A DNA stretch of 64,000 nt, from contig NW_019091634.1 in NCBI RefSeq assembly GCF_001949145.1, forward strand, positions 229,088 through 293,087, read 5' to 3'. Position 1 is the first letter of the stretch; the number at the start of each line of letters is the position of its first letter. Origin of the DNA: Acanthaster planci (taxonomy: Eukaryota > Echinodermata > Asteroidea > Valvatida > Acanthasteridae). A model generated the notes under the pieces. That model worked only from the letters and a program-made list of their open reading frames with translations. It ran no database searches and was not told where the DNA came from. Below, in pieces: positions 12,501-27,500 of this stretch. Position numbers and translations under genes: made by a program.

Positions 12501-15500
12501 GACAGAGCCGTTGTGCAGACCATTCAGCGAGATCGTGACATTGGCCGGCCACGGGTAGGCGTGTACGTTCACGTGTGAGCATGCATCACATGCAACACTG
12601 CGGCGTACGTTCGGTGATATAACGTGACATTGCAAACAAATTGTACCATGTTATGGTTCTGTGACATGGCCGATCCGAAGCGAAGTCAAAGTTCAGGTAT
12701 TTTTCATGACAAAAGTAGAAACAAACAGTATGTTCAGGTACATGGAATCAAACAAGCGTAAGTACTTGCACCCGTCATTATGATTGACAGGCGCATTTTT
12801 GAGACAAACAGGTGCATTTTGGCTACCTGCGCCCGTTAATTTTGAGCCCTGGGGACCATCATATTCTGTGTTCACTGGTCAGTACCCAACAATATGGCAG
12901 TCACATGAAAATGCTTCATCACAGGTAACAAAACACAACTACAGACAGTTTTGAAAGTTGCATCATGTTCATCATCTTTGCCAAATCTCTGTGTTGAGAG
13001 AGCAGAGTATGCCCATACGAAGTCACAAGCACTGGCACAATAGCCACATGACCTTCGTCTCACTCAGTACATACACTGTGGCTATTTTCTGCTCAGAACT
13101 AAAAATTACACACCCATTGTCAAAAAATAGCTGCCCTTAAATTGCGCACGATGGAACTGAAATACCACTTAACATAAAGAGGTGCTAAAAACCACCTAAA
13201 TGAGACATTTCAAAGCAAAACATCAAGTGTAGACGCCCTTCATGCCAAATTTCTTTGATGGTATGACGTCACGCATGTCCCCTCCAACCCTGCCTGCATC
13301 TTGACATCTTGCATGCCATTGGCGATCCTTTTGCAACATATGTTTTCGTCCGGAATCTTGAGCTGTCATTACTTACTGGGCAATTCACAGCCGTGCAGTG
13401 TTATCTGGAACTTCATGCCTTGTGGTAGACTCTCTTGACCCACTACCAGATACACCCTTAAGATGAGCATGTACGGTACGTTATCTGGCAGGGGAATTTT
13501 TTCATTTGTCCTTCCAATAAAAATTGCTCCGAGCTCGTCTGTATCAATAGTGGAGAAGTGCTGCCCATCGGGAGAGTACTTGAAGCTGAGCCTTATGTTG
13601 ATTTGGCTGTCCATGTCATTGGTGATGGCCACATACGTAATCCGCGTGTCTGGCGTAAAGCGTACCTCCATATAGGAGCCCACGTACGGTGATTCAAAAT
13701 GGGGTGGGTATGCGGGCCTCCACCATTCGTCTGGTTGGATGGGCCGTGTCGGGTCATCTGAGGCATAGCGAGTGACTTGAACACGGTCATACTCATCCAG
13801 GTTGTCGGTGCACACTTCCCCAGGGGTGCCAGTTGTGACCGGTGTTGTTGTTCCTAAAAGAAGTAAATGTAGAATTATTAACACATTACCCACAGGTTCT
13901 GTCTCTTCAGTCTCTTGATTGGCCGAAATAGTCACACGGCAGTTGCCACTTTTGCTATCTTGTTGTGCTGACCAAAGAATTACACCCATAGCAACCAAAG
14001 TACCATGCATAAAACAGTTGGTATCGTGTGCAAATGCATATGGAGGCATTACTTGCAGACCCAAAGCGACATATAGCGCCACAGAGCTAAGTTCAAACAT
14101 TTTGTGAGGAGGTAGTTTGGAAATATGAGTGTGAATTTTCAACAAAGAACATATTCACATAGAAGAGCATTTCAATTGTATTTAGATTAAAATAATCAGT
14201 TCTAGTTTAAATCATGTAGAATTTGTGGCTGAGGTGGATGAAAACAATTAACTACTTTGTCTCCTGGTATAGTAAAACTGAACCCCCCTCCATGATCCAT
14301 GAAGAATAATTGTTGTAGCCTGTACATAGTCTGTTAAAAGGCCAACAACTGGGTTTTTGGGTGTATTTTTCTAGGTTTGAATTGAAATTGTAAATTCAAA
14401 CTGTTGCCAAGACATTTACTTTTCAAAGTGCTCAATGGCAGAGTGTTCAATCAATTCAATAATGTCCAATAATTTCCTCCTCATAACAAAATGTAAGTAC
14501 TAACAATGTATGAGATAATAGGCCATTAGAGGTGGCAAGACCTTGAAAGCACAGATTGCATGAGGCATGCCATTACAAGAAACAAACAAGACAATGCAAA
14601 AGAGACAACAAAACACAATCAGGGAAAACACGTACACACGTATAAAATAAGCAGCAATAAAAAATTATGAATGAGTGACCCCTGCCACCGCACAAGCGTG
14701 CGTGTCTCTGATGTCTCATCACTGCATGTTGCACTCAGACACATCACATGCCGAGACATCAAGACTTTTCTGCGACTTCATGTTTGTCAGATATCAACTG
14801 CTGCTTTGATTAGTTGATAGACCCTTGGGTGAGGCATAATGGATCGGTCTCTTGGCCCTTACAGAACACAGCCAAAAATATCAATGGCGACAGTGGTCAT
14901 GAATGGAACTAAGCTTCTTAACAGCAAGTATTTAAGATTTGCCTCCTTGTATTCTCTCTAGGCTCTTTCACTATTTTTAATCTTATGACCATAAAATCTA
15001 TCAAACATCCATGGCCATTTTTCAATACTCAACTTCGTCTCCGTCTTAGGCTTCGTCCCCAAAACCAATCCCCGATTGTGGGCCTGAAGTGTTTCAAATT
15101 GGATTACTGTAAGTTTTTGCTCTCTTGCATCTTATTTAATATTTTGTGGCACTATTAGACTAATTAGTGTGCTTACTGCTTCAAAGTCAGGTAGTAAAAA
15201 AATAGTTGAAGCCTGAGACGGAGCCGAAGTTGAGTGCTGGAAAATGGCCCATGTGTATCAATTTCAAGCTCTGAATGATGGTTATTTCTTCCATTTGCTG
15301 TTGCTACATACCTGTTGTGGGAACTGGTAGTGTGGTGGGTACTGTGGAAAATCAACAAATATTTTTTACACAAATAAGAAGCCTTAAATGTAACATGCAC
15401 GTTTTATTAAAAAAAACAACAAAATACAACCTCCGTGAGACTAAAGATAAGTAAATAATTATTCCAACAGGCACGTTTCACAATTAGTTCAATTCCTGGG

Positions 15501-18500
15501 AGTGAAACTCTCTGATGAGTAAGTAAGTCTAATGTAGATTCTAAGACGTTTTTGTTCTCACCAAGTACTGGTCCACATTCGCAGCACTTTGTTGGATCAT
15601 CCTCGTTCAGGTACAACTTCTCGTACTGTTATGAATGATTCAAACCGATATACACTTCATGATGTAGCCATCTTATTATGAAGTGCATCATGCACAGTCC
15701 TTTTCTGCTATTCTTACATTGAAAATTAACACTGACAGGTAAATATCCAGTGGCCCAGGCAGAGGAGAGGGCCTGGCACAAGGACATGTGTCAGACAAAA
15801 CTTCAGTTTTTAAAACAAGTATAAATATTAATATATTTCTCCTTTGTGAAATATTGCTATACTTATAGGTATTTTGGAGCCCTTTTAGCTTTACGGTAAT
15901 TCACATGTCCATATTCATGAGCAACACTGTCTTCGGCCAAGCCTCAATGTACCATTGATTTGTGCACAACAAACTGCTGGAATTTTATACTTTGCTGTCA
16001 GAAATGTCCTTTTCTTTGGTGACTTATTCTGTGTGAGTATATGACAATAAGCCAAATAGCATCCCTGTAAATATCTTAAATGAGCAAATTTTAGAACAAA
16101 AATTTGAAAAGAATAGCCATGTTAAACTAAACAGTTATTTTCCCTGGTTTACATCATGATGACAGCGCCGGTTCAGAAAAATAGACAATTCTACAAAAAT
16201 TTTAAAAAGTTCACTTTCCAATACACATATCCCCAAATAGATGTCAAACAGTTTTAATATACTGTGTACTTAAAAAAAAGTGTCAGGATGCACAAAAGTG
16301 TGTCTAAAAAAATGTAATCACATGGACTCTTTAATGACATGAAAAGGTTCACATTTCAGGTGGACATCACCCTCATATACTGCCGTCTTCAGAGATTGTG
16401 ATATCATACTGGCCAATGTTTGCCCTTTTCTCCCTTGCAAAGCACTTGTCACAAAATAAAGATCAAGTTTGCATAGTGACCCAAAATACCTGCTGTATGG
16501 AAATCTTAATGGAAGAAATTCTATACTCACAGGGGGACAGGTGAGAGTGCAGATTTTCTCACAGATCGGTATCATGGTGCCATTTGGACATTTGCAAATC
16601 TCACATGCACCATCACCATCAAATGGTACGTCAATCTATGGAAAGACAAAAATCAAAATTGCACTTGTTGCAACTCAAAACACTCAGAAATCAGACGTGT
16701 AAGAGTGATTCATCTTATTGTGTGTTTTTCTAAAAGCCATTAATTAGCTCCGTACAGAACAAATTTAGTTGGGAGCTAAAACTGCAAAACAGTAGTGTTT
16801 TTGACACGGATAAACATGGAATACCTTTCCAGAAAAAGAAATTGATGGAATAAAGTATACTTTGAAAAATGTTAGCTGAGGACAAAGACTACATGTAATT
16901 CACAAAATAGAAAGCTTCAAAGAGGACTGAAAAAACTGAATAAATATTACATTTCAAATGCTGTGGTAAGATAGAAGAATATACATTTGGAAGACACAAA
17001 TGGAACGCTTACCGGATAGACGTGATCTCTGTAGACGCATTCGCAGGTGTCTTCGTCAGAACCATCATCGCAGTCATTATTTTTGTCGCATACGTCCACT
17101 AATGGCACACATTTGGAGCAGTCACGACATGGAATCTCACCGGGAGGACAGGTGCACGGCGGAGTGACAGAAACTGGGGTCACTGGGAAGAAAATGAGAT
17201 AACAGAAAAAAATTAGCAGTCACTGTGCCACAGTTGAGTTTGCAAGCTCTGGCAACAACCGTATGACAGGTGAACAACAGATCAACATTTCGAAAATCAA
17301 AACGAATATGCAGGCTTGGCTGCTGGAGCTTTTTTACTTTTTACAATTCAAAGTTGGCTGCAAATTACGGGAAATTAAGTGCATCTTTGTACGAGCATTT
17401 TCCGCTTATTTTTATAGACAGAAGTTGAGACTTTGGTTCAAATGGTTCATTTTCACACAGTTTTACGATCTAGGGCACAATCATGCAAGCGCGAGACTTT
17501 TAAAGAGGCCATATTTGTGTGGTCCAAAGTCTTTATCTGCATTTTTTGGAAATGCTTGGCAAAGTCGACTTCTCTTTTGAAGAAAGAACTTACCTGGTGT
17601 TGTGCAAGGTACTTCTGTACACACCATTTCACCATCTGTGCACTCGCTTCAAAAGGAAAAGTAGTTGTGGCAACGTTTTAGACTTCTTACTTCTAAATAT
17701 GACAGCGGCAAATTGTTGTTTAAAAATCTGGTTTTAAAAAGAATGTCACTTTTGAAAGCAGTCATTTCTTGTACTTTTGCTTCATTATGAACCTCTTCTC
17801 ATGACAATTATGTTTCTCAAATTATTTTCCTACTGTGTTTTTTAAAAGGAAAGAGTTGCGTTACATGAAATTTAAACGTGTGTGTCCACAAATATGTAGC
17901 TCGAAAAAAGACAAAAGATGTCAATGGTCAAACGTCACATTCATATCATGTGCAATGGGCATAGAATTCAATTATATGGGCAACACAGCTACATGTACAT
18001 AAAAAACTACAGTCTGTCCCCTAGCAATGGTGCAAGCAACTATTGACTGCTTCAGCAATCCACAGATATGGCCCAATAAGCATGCAGTGAAACAATCATT
18101 TGTTTCATACAATGCCTGCATGAATACCTGCATCATGAGTTCAGAAATATCTTGTGTCTGTGGATGGATGGAACGTCGGATAAAGTTTTGCAGTGTAGCT
18201 GATGTGTCATGCACAGACTTTCGAGGGCTTCACCTGGTGGTGGACACATTTCTTCAAGGGGGCGATGTACCTTTCAAAATTTCAGATAGAGGAGTGCTGC
18301 GGGGCATAGACTTCCTCTGGGGGGACATGTGCCCACTGTGCAAATCCACCCATAGTCACACCTCTGGCAGTAAGTTGGGCACTTCATCATAACACATTGT
18401 CATCAATGACTCACTAATCAGCTGATGGGGAGTGTACAATGGTTTGCTACTCACCAACGCTCGCAATCTTTGATGATAACAAACCCGGGGTCGACCTCTT

Positions 18501-21500
18501 TACCGTTGTACAGGCACGGGCATAGGACGCTATCCACGCATTTGCCGTCTACCAGCTTAAAACCCTCCGGGCAGTGGCAACCCTCCACGCATGTGACCTC
18601 ACATCCTATTTTCTTTGCACCACTTGGATCTTCGTAGCATTCGTCCGGGCAGACTTCCCCGCACGGCCGGTAGGTCATGCCATTGTCACACTGCATACCT
18701 TAAGAGCGTAAATGGAAAAATGACACTGGGAATAAGCATCGCATAGAGAGGTTCTAAATTTTCTCCTCTGTGACCAGTTAACACAACCGAGTATGTTTAG
18801 GAATTAGAAATGCCAAGGGAAGTAAAACGAATGACAAACTAAAATTACAAGGGGGGCAATACATTTGTATGGTCAAAAAACACAATAAAATATGCGTATC
18901 TCACCGCAGTTTCCATCTGATCGCCATTTAACAGGTGTATTCATTGAATTGCAGACAGCTGCATAGTTGCCGATGGCGGTGCACAGACACTCACAGTCAC
19001 CACCCCTGTCACAACCACAGCTGTCATAGACGCAGTTTTCGTAATACGTAGTCGGATCAACCTGCAATCCATTCCACAGTGTTCATGATATGCCAAGTGC
19101 AACTTTTGCAATTTGGTTGAATACAAAAAATAATGATCTCGTTGTTGCAGTGTCCATCCCATTCTGCATCCACTCACATAGTAAACCTTTGATTTCCGGT
19201 CACAACGACAAGACTGCTTCTTGTCAGTGGAAATGAGTATGCAATGTACAATAAACTACATTGGTGAAAGGTAAAATAAAATACGGCCTATTCATCTCAA
19301 CAAGATAAAGCCTGCCTTTTGACAAGTGAATTTTTTTATATTAACGACACATGGGCAAAAGAAATTTCATCTTGTCAGCATGACAGGCTTTAGCTGTGAG
19401 TGCAATAGGTGATGTAAAGTGTGCAACATAGCAACATTTTCTCACTTTTTAAATCTTTTTTAATGTTGGACATTACATGGACATTAATGACATTAAGCTC
19501 TCATCTATCTCATACATACTGACAACACATGTAATGTCAAGATGTAATAATTCAGAAATTCAAAGTAATTCATGTCTGTTCACTGCGGGATGCTTTTAAT
19601 CTAGAGACATGATTTCCAGCATACAGGATGTTGGATAGAGTAGGAAATATTTGGACTGTGAGTCTGTATCTCACTGCCAAAGACCATGATTAACCAAAAC
19701 TTGATTTAGTCTAGGTTAATTAAAGACTTAATTTGAAAGAAAAAATTTGGAAGCCGTACATCATTTCTTTGCAGTAGAATTTATAGGCAAATGTCCAAAC
19801 TTGGCTTCAGGAAATTAAAAAGTTTACTTGATTGCATGAAAATCATGGGAATATTTCAGAGGAAAAGTCCAACCACAGGGCTATTACACATTTTTTCTTT
19901 TATGGTGAGAGTAGAATTTACCGTTCTTTGCACAGGCACGCCTGAATCAAACTCACCAAATCGTGACAAGGTGCAAAGATAGGCTTCAAGATAATCCCGC
20001 AGGCAAACTGGGCCCAGTCTCGTCTCTCCGGGTGCTCCTCGCAGGGGTGGACTGTGTCTGGAGGGATTTTGCAGCTGGGGTCTGTCTTCCAGCTGTGGCC
20101 AAAAATGTTGGCGCTGGCCTCCACTTCCCCTTGCCGCGACCTGAAGTCATCCTTAGCATTGCCATCAAAATCACCGCAGAGGCCGCAAACATCCCCTTTG
20201 TAGCTTCCATCCAAGGTGACATAAATGGAAGTGCCGAAATCCCACAGCAGCGTGATTCCTGTTGGAAAGGTTAAGAAAGGAAAGTGCTGAATAGTGTCAG
20301 TCTCATGAAGTTTACATGTGACTTAAACAGTGTCCTGCCACAAAGCTTTATGAAAAGCTTCCGTTTGATTTCCTGCATCGTAACATAAAGGATGTTCAAG
20401 TGCATTTCTAATGAATTCTCTATGAGGTACCGAATGACAGTTTTACTCATCCCAATTGACTGAGTAATTCCAGTGAGATTGCACACTCACAGAGGCTCAA
20501 ATTCGTCCACAAATTAGTGTGTGTGAGGCCCTCGAGAGGCTGTGGGCCACTAACAGTCATTGTAACGAATCTTGCTCTGTAATGCTGTCTCAGTTGAAAA
20601 AGAGCAAGAAGACGGTAACAAATGTTGCACAAATCTTGAACAAATCACCAACTACAAACACTTTTAAAGGTCATCTTTGCAAGGACTGTCGTTGTGGTAT
20701 CTTCTTGTTTTCACAAGCCAATATTTTCAGCAAAAACTGTTTCTGTGCCAGGGACAAAGTCGTGCTAAAAAATACCATTGGCAAGTGGTTGAGGCCTTAT
20801 CTTTAAATATTTAGACGAAGGGAATCAAAGGTGCATATTTCAAATGAAATGATGTGTAGGAAGATCATATTGCAATAGGGCAAATCTATCTTCAAGTTCG
20901 GGCAACAAGTATAGTTGACTATAATTCAACTAACACCGCCTGAATGATGGATGGTTTTGACTATCTTGTCGACCATTTGGGATCAGGGTCAGGGGTGTGG
21001 TCGAGCTGCTGGTTATCAATAGCCGATTTCATTTATCATTACAGAGGAAGCCATTCACACAAAAATAAATGTACGTGATTTCACTAAGCACGTGCACTGC
21101 AAGAATCACAGCCAACTGTGAAATGTAACAATGAGATTTAAAATATTGACCGACTGGGGTTGTTTGAGCGTAACTGAATTGCACATGTCCATTTTTAAAA
21201 AGCAACTAGATACCAGTCAAACTATAAATCGCACCTGAACTTGTCCGATTACGTTTATATTGCATCTGCTACAGATGGCAGAATGTTTTGGGATCCACAG
21301 CGTCACATTTGAAAGCTTATGAATGTCTTCTTTCAGTGCATTTCTGCCACTCTGTAATGGCTAACACTTTGCAAATTTTCAAACCTAAAAGAAACAAAGT
21401 AAGATTTACCATATTTCGTGTTGATGACGAGAAATATGCCACTGTAATTGATTCTGTACACCGCCTTGGTTGGTGTGGGCGGTGCTGGGGTTATGTGTGG

Positions 21501-24500
21501 GTTGTCGCCTCGGATTAGCCGAATTTCTACGTCCAGGAGGAGGAACGTGATGGACTTGGTGCAGGTGACCTTGGAGGTGCCGCAGGGCACATTCTCCACG
21601 ATGACGGTGAAGCTCACATGACCGGGTGACCCCCAGGGGCAGTTGTTTGAGGACAACACATAGCTGCATTCCCCTGAATCAAAGAGCAAGATTAGAATCC
21701 TCATTTTCTCAGTGCAGTGCTAAGCAGTCCTCAAGGCAGTCAGGAGACTTTTGGCAAATATCTTCCATGGCCTTATTCTGAGCTTTAAAGAAATACGTTA
21801 TGGAAACAGAACACAGCCCAGACTATTTTCACTTGTAAAACCAGTTTTGAGGGACCAATCCACATTGAAAATGAACAAGACTGGGTGTGTTTTTACACAT
21901 CTGCGATGGTCCTTTGATAGAAACTCACGGCATGCCAACACAGATTCCCGAGTGTTTCGATAGGGAGTCCATGAGCACACACAAACAATTTGTCTTTGAT
22001 GTACAGTCTGCACACTTGTGCCAACAGGTGTCAACAAATTTCTCGTTTTCCAATGAGGGTGCAATCCAACTCTGGGTAGGTACACTTAAATTTCATCAAA
22101 TCTTTTGGCCTGATTTCACTTTAAAAGAGATATTTTTTATTTTAAGTGACCTTTCAGTGCACTTTCTCATCAATGACCTCATACTATTGACGCCACAATT
22201 GTTCCGAAAATTTTCTGTATCCATTGCCTGGGGATTAAGATTTTTACTAAAAGGGCCAGTTGGCTAATTTGAATACATGTAGGTGGTGACGTATATGTCA
22301 CGTTGAAAACATCTAACGTTCAAAACAATACATCCGCCTGGAATAGGGATTTGTCATGCACAACAGAAAAAAAATCGTCCACATTCATCATTAAGTCTTA
22401 CCTTGAAACTCGTACTGTTTTCCATCAAATGTTACGTAATGTGGATCTCCATATCCTCTGCACGTAGCTGCACAAGATAAAAATGTGTTGACACCAATCA
22501 AATGTGAACTTTTCTGCTAGTAATTTCAGGCTGCTTACTGCAAACTTTGAGCTTTATAGTGCAGAACTAACATGACTAAAGGCTGATGCACAGATTCAGA
22601 ATTTCAATAACTGCCTTATTTCTACAGTACGCCTACACTTTTGATACTTTATGAATACTGACCGGGACAAACTCTGTTGTGGCAGAAAATACCGGCGGGT
22701 GTACACATGCTGAAAGTAAGGGAAAAAACGTCTTCAATGACCATAATTTCACAAACAAATTGACTCATATGGATATAGTGTGGACGCGTAATACCAGCAT
22801 GGGTCACTATTAACTAATGTGATATTGTATTATTTTCTTTTAACATTTGCCTGAGATGCTCTTAAGTCTTCAGTTCTGAGGTAGATTTAGGAGCCAATCG
22901 GATGACTTTAAACACCTATGTCAAAGTACTGACAATACAATCACTGTCGCAATGCTATCAACATACACGTAGTCTGTTTTTTTCCTGCATTACCATTAAC
23001 CTCCGTATTTTTTAAATTCTCACTGCAACCTCATGTTTGGAAACACTCTGCGACAAGCGTACAGAGTAAAATTTGCACAGAAGGTAAGTTAATGTTCAAC
23101 ACCAAGTCTGCCTCCTCGGACTCTGTCTGCACAAGACAAAAGGGGATTGGCATGTTTAAACTTTGGCCTGGAGGTGAATCAAGGTGAGCTTGGTGTTAAA
23201 CCCGTCAGCTGGGCCTATGTACACAGAGAGCCGTGATCATGTTAAACACATCCTTTGGCACAAAAATGGCTAAAAGTTTACTTTAAATTCACAAAACCCA
23301 GTGTCCTACTTTGGCATCCACAAACGTCCGACGCTATTCATGGTTCACGCTTTGTGCTATCTGCTACACTAACTAGTAATCTGAGCCATGACAGTACCAT
23401 AAATTGCAGTCCCTTTTAAACGTTTCGCCTGGCCGGTAGCTATGCCCATTTTCGTAGCAAGGGCACTGTTCCTCGGGCATGCAGGTGTCATCATCGGTGA
23501 TAACCGTGCCTGCCGGACACGCACAACCTGGGGTGCAGGTCTTTGAATTGCAAGCCAGGTGGATGTTACGGCATTCCCGCTGACACTCCTGGCAATCGAG
23601 ATAAACCTTGCCGCCTGAGCACTGCTCCTCAGCAGCTGTAGATTTGGGAGAAAAAGTTACAATGGTCAAACAGTTCACACTCCATCGAAGTTATTTGATA
23701 GTTCAGGCATTCCATCATACCTTTATCAATTTGATTTCATACATTTTTTAAACATAAAAGTACAAATGAAATGGAAAAATTGCTGACATTTCTCTTCACA
23801 ATTTCTGTATTTTGCTCAGCGTGCATTGCTGGTTGGAGGGGTTAGTATTAAGCATCCCATCTTTCAGCAATGCCCTGAAATTGAAAAACGCTAGACATCA
23901 CCTAAAATCTGTTAGATTTTACAGAAAAAACAAGATATGTTAGGAGGCACTCCTCAATGGAAACTGGAATGTCCTTCTTGTCTGATTATGGTGCCGTTAC
24001 AATGTCAAGTACACAACAATGAAAGTCACCCTGGAAATGGAAAGTTTTCTTCAAACATTTCCTCTTCCCAGGGAATTTGTTTCCCAAATCATGAAAAGCT
24101 TGTGCGAAAAAGATTTTCACAGATTTTCCCACAAGTTGGAAAAGATCTTCCCAGATTTTCTCACATGTGGGAAAACATTTTCACGCCTTGTAAAATGTGT
24201 ATAAGACTTAAAGGTTTTCATGGTGAAAGAAACTAGATCTATAGTAAAGATTGCGGTAACACCATGTATTTATCTCTTCTTTGAGTATGTAAAATGTGAT
24301 TGTGAATAAGAGAGTGAATTCTTTTCATCTTAATTTCATCTTAATTTCCCATCTTAATTTAGTATCAACTTTCAATTGCAATATACTGTATGTTGTAGAC
24401 AGAAAAAAAACAACCAGCATAACCATACGACAGAGTTTGCTGGTAATTTTTAATAACGGCCCTTCGAAAGTAGTGTTTACATACCTGTACATATTTTGTT

Positions 24501-27500
24501 GGTACACTCAACAATTCCATTTTTGCAGACACTGTCAAGGAAATGACAACGGTTTGGAAATATCAGAAGCTGAGACCAAATCACAAATCAAACTTTTGGT
24601 TGTTGTTCGAAGTGCAAAAACTTGAAGCCAACAGATAGCAACAACAGTAATGTAGCTGCACAGGAATGAAGGACTAACATAGTTCAGGAGTTCCAGCATG
24701 CCTGATGCATCTTGAACACCGATTTTCCTTCAAATTTGTCTATTTTTGGATTTTGATTTTTCTTAATAGTTGAATTATCCCAGTCTTTTCTTCTGACATG
24801 TGACTTGCGCCATGAAAACGAAATGGAAAATTGTCAGAGCCATTCTGGAGTTAGTGACGTCTGAAAAAATCGGGCAAAATGTAAACCAATGGGAACCATC
24901 AACACGTTTCACTTGCATAATGTCCATTTTCACCGGGATGCCAAGTGGAGTGATGCATCTAAGCAAAGGGTATAGTATGCTCTATAAAACTAAAACTCAG
25001 GAGTGGCTTCGATGACTACGTTATCAGGAAAATCCCAGTACAAAGTCATGGACATCATAAAATGTGTAGGTGCTCTAGTGACTTCCATTTCATTTTCACA
25101 TGTGTTGATCTGAGCTTATGTGCTTATCTGTGCCAGTAGTGACTGGATTACGATTTTTACTCACCATGCATTGCAAACGCTCTTCCATGTTTTGCCGGGC
25201 TGGTAAACATTTCCTTGGAAGTGACAGTGACACTCGGATTCCAAGACGCATCCATCAAGTTGATCACTGTACACCTGCAAACATGAAAACAACAAGGTTG
25301 CGTGATTTGGCTTTTGAGAGTTCAAGTCTCACAGCCAAAGAGTGGACAAAGAAACCTTTTCAAAGCATGCCTAAATCTTAATTTTCTTGTGAACACAACT
25401 TTCTTGTGATAAGATAAAAATGTCACAGAATTTTCCTTCTCCAACTTATTGCAACAAAGAAAACCAAGTGAAGACTTTACGTTTAATACCACCAAATTTC
25501 TTGAAAAAGCATCTGAAAATATGGAGATGATATGATAGGTGTTGCAGATGTATTAATTGTCTAACGTCATTTTGGGCAATCTGTTTTAATCCCAGGAAAG
25601 AGGGTGCCATGAAATTGTTGTAATGCAATTTATGTGCCGGTACTTCTATGGAAATCTAATGCTGTGCAGAGAGAGTAAATTAAGGTTAAGAAGCAGAAAA
25701 AGGAAGGTCTTAAGATCTTATTCAAGAACAAAATAACAAAGTTTCACAGGTCCATACAAGCAGGCTACTTTTCCAACACATTTAATTATACCCCACAAGT
25801 CGAATCAAAGATGTCTGATAACTTGTGGATAATTATTCATGGAGAGTATACCATTTTCTCAGGGCATTGGCAACCTTGGACGCACTGCTCTTGGCAAGAT
25901 TCAACATTCTCCAGATCCCGACACGACATCCTGCACATGGACCCGCATTCTTTGTACACCATTTTGTCGGGGCATTCGATGGCTGTTGCGGCACACAAAA
26001 TAATAAACAAAACAATTTGAAACATCTTGCTTGAACAACAATTGCTTTCATTACAAAGTAGCATTTTTGCTATTCTGTCGTGGCCATAAAATATTGAAAA
26101 ATGTATGGGCAAATGGCCTAGTCAAAGATTAACACTGGGGTAGGATAAAAATGACAGGCCATTAATTCAAAAGTAATGTGAATGGATGAAAAATTAAGAA
26201 AATAATTTATAATCATGAAAAAAGACACTGTTGTGGCTTTTGACTTGTGTTAAACATACTGTATCCACCTTGGGTACTCCCCCGCTTGCCACTATCAAGG
26301 TTTGCAACACTGCTAATGTTCTTGGCATCATTAACAATTCATGGTGGGATGATCCTGTGGGCATGATCCCTAGTTATACGGTGGTATTACTGCTTCCGAC
26401 CAGAACCCTCGAACAAAGATACTGACAAAAGGGCAAAACTATAAACATTTGTTTTGGTAGCCCAGTTGGTAGAGCACCATTGCTGTGATGCAGTGGTGGC
26501 AGGTTCAAATCCCACTCCAGTCAACTTCTTTGTTCATCTTTACAATCAGTATGCAAGCACCAATTCAGCTTCTTGTTATGGATTGCCAGATGAACTAAAT
26601 TTTCATTAGAAAGAATACAAGCCCATGGTTCACAATTTCAATTAAATTGTCACTTGTGTGACAGGTTTTTCAACATGTACAAGAAATTAACTTACGGCAC
26701 AGCTCTGAGCTTCTCCAGTCAATGATCTCACCCATCTTGGTGCATTCCAAGGCGTACGCGGCGAAAGACACACACTCGCCACCTTCAAAGTTATTGCAAC
26801 GGTCCAAGAGGCACTGCTTCAGGTATCTGGTGACGTCTACCTTGGTATTGCACTGTTGGAACGGTTCCATCTTTAGCAATTCGCAGGCCGCCTTGGCACT
26901 TCTTTCAAAGGAGTTCTCGGCTTCGCAGAAGCTGAAGCTGTCCCTGGTTTCTCTCTCCTTACAGAGAGCGTTGGAGATCCATCTGCCGACAAAGTTCTGG
27001 GCCACAGCCACCGTGGAACCACACGGCAGCTGGAAGTCATCATTCAGAACCCTGTTGAAGTACCCACAGAGGCCATGGATCTAAACGGTACCGACAAAAA
27101 AGGTTGAACAATCAATGATTCCTGGGGTATACTGTGTACAAAACAGACATCCAACTCTTTGTGAAGCCTTGTTATACAGTCGTATACTGTAGGGAAAGAA
27201 GAAATTACAGACAGCACGCAAAATGTCAAAACAGACTGTCATGGAAGATGGTGATATTTGAATTGAAAAGTACAGCATCCAAAAACTCAGAAAAATTTTC
27301 ATATGAACTGCCTTAGAGGCAGTTGTACCTTTTCTTGAAACTAAGAACTTCGCTTTGATGCATTTCATTTGCGATCACCTATGTTGTCGACAATTGGATT
27401 TCAGTATGTTAGTCACGCTGAGAAAATAGACCAAATATCCAATGTTCAAGCCCGAAAGACGTCATTGTACATCCGTCATGCAAGCTAGTGCTTGTTGTGT

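Noticed and set aside
26452-26526. Functional tRNA gene
   Set aside because: A and B boxes are good but the D stem has a mismatch and the anticodon arm is too long. More likely a SINE head or relic.
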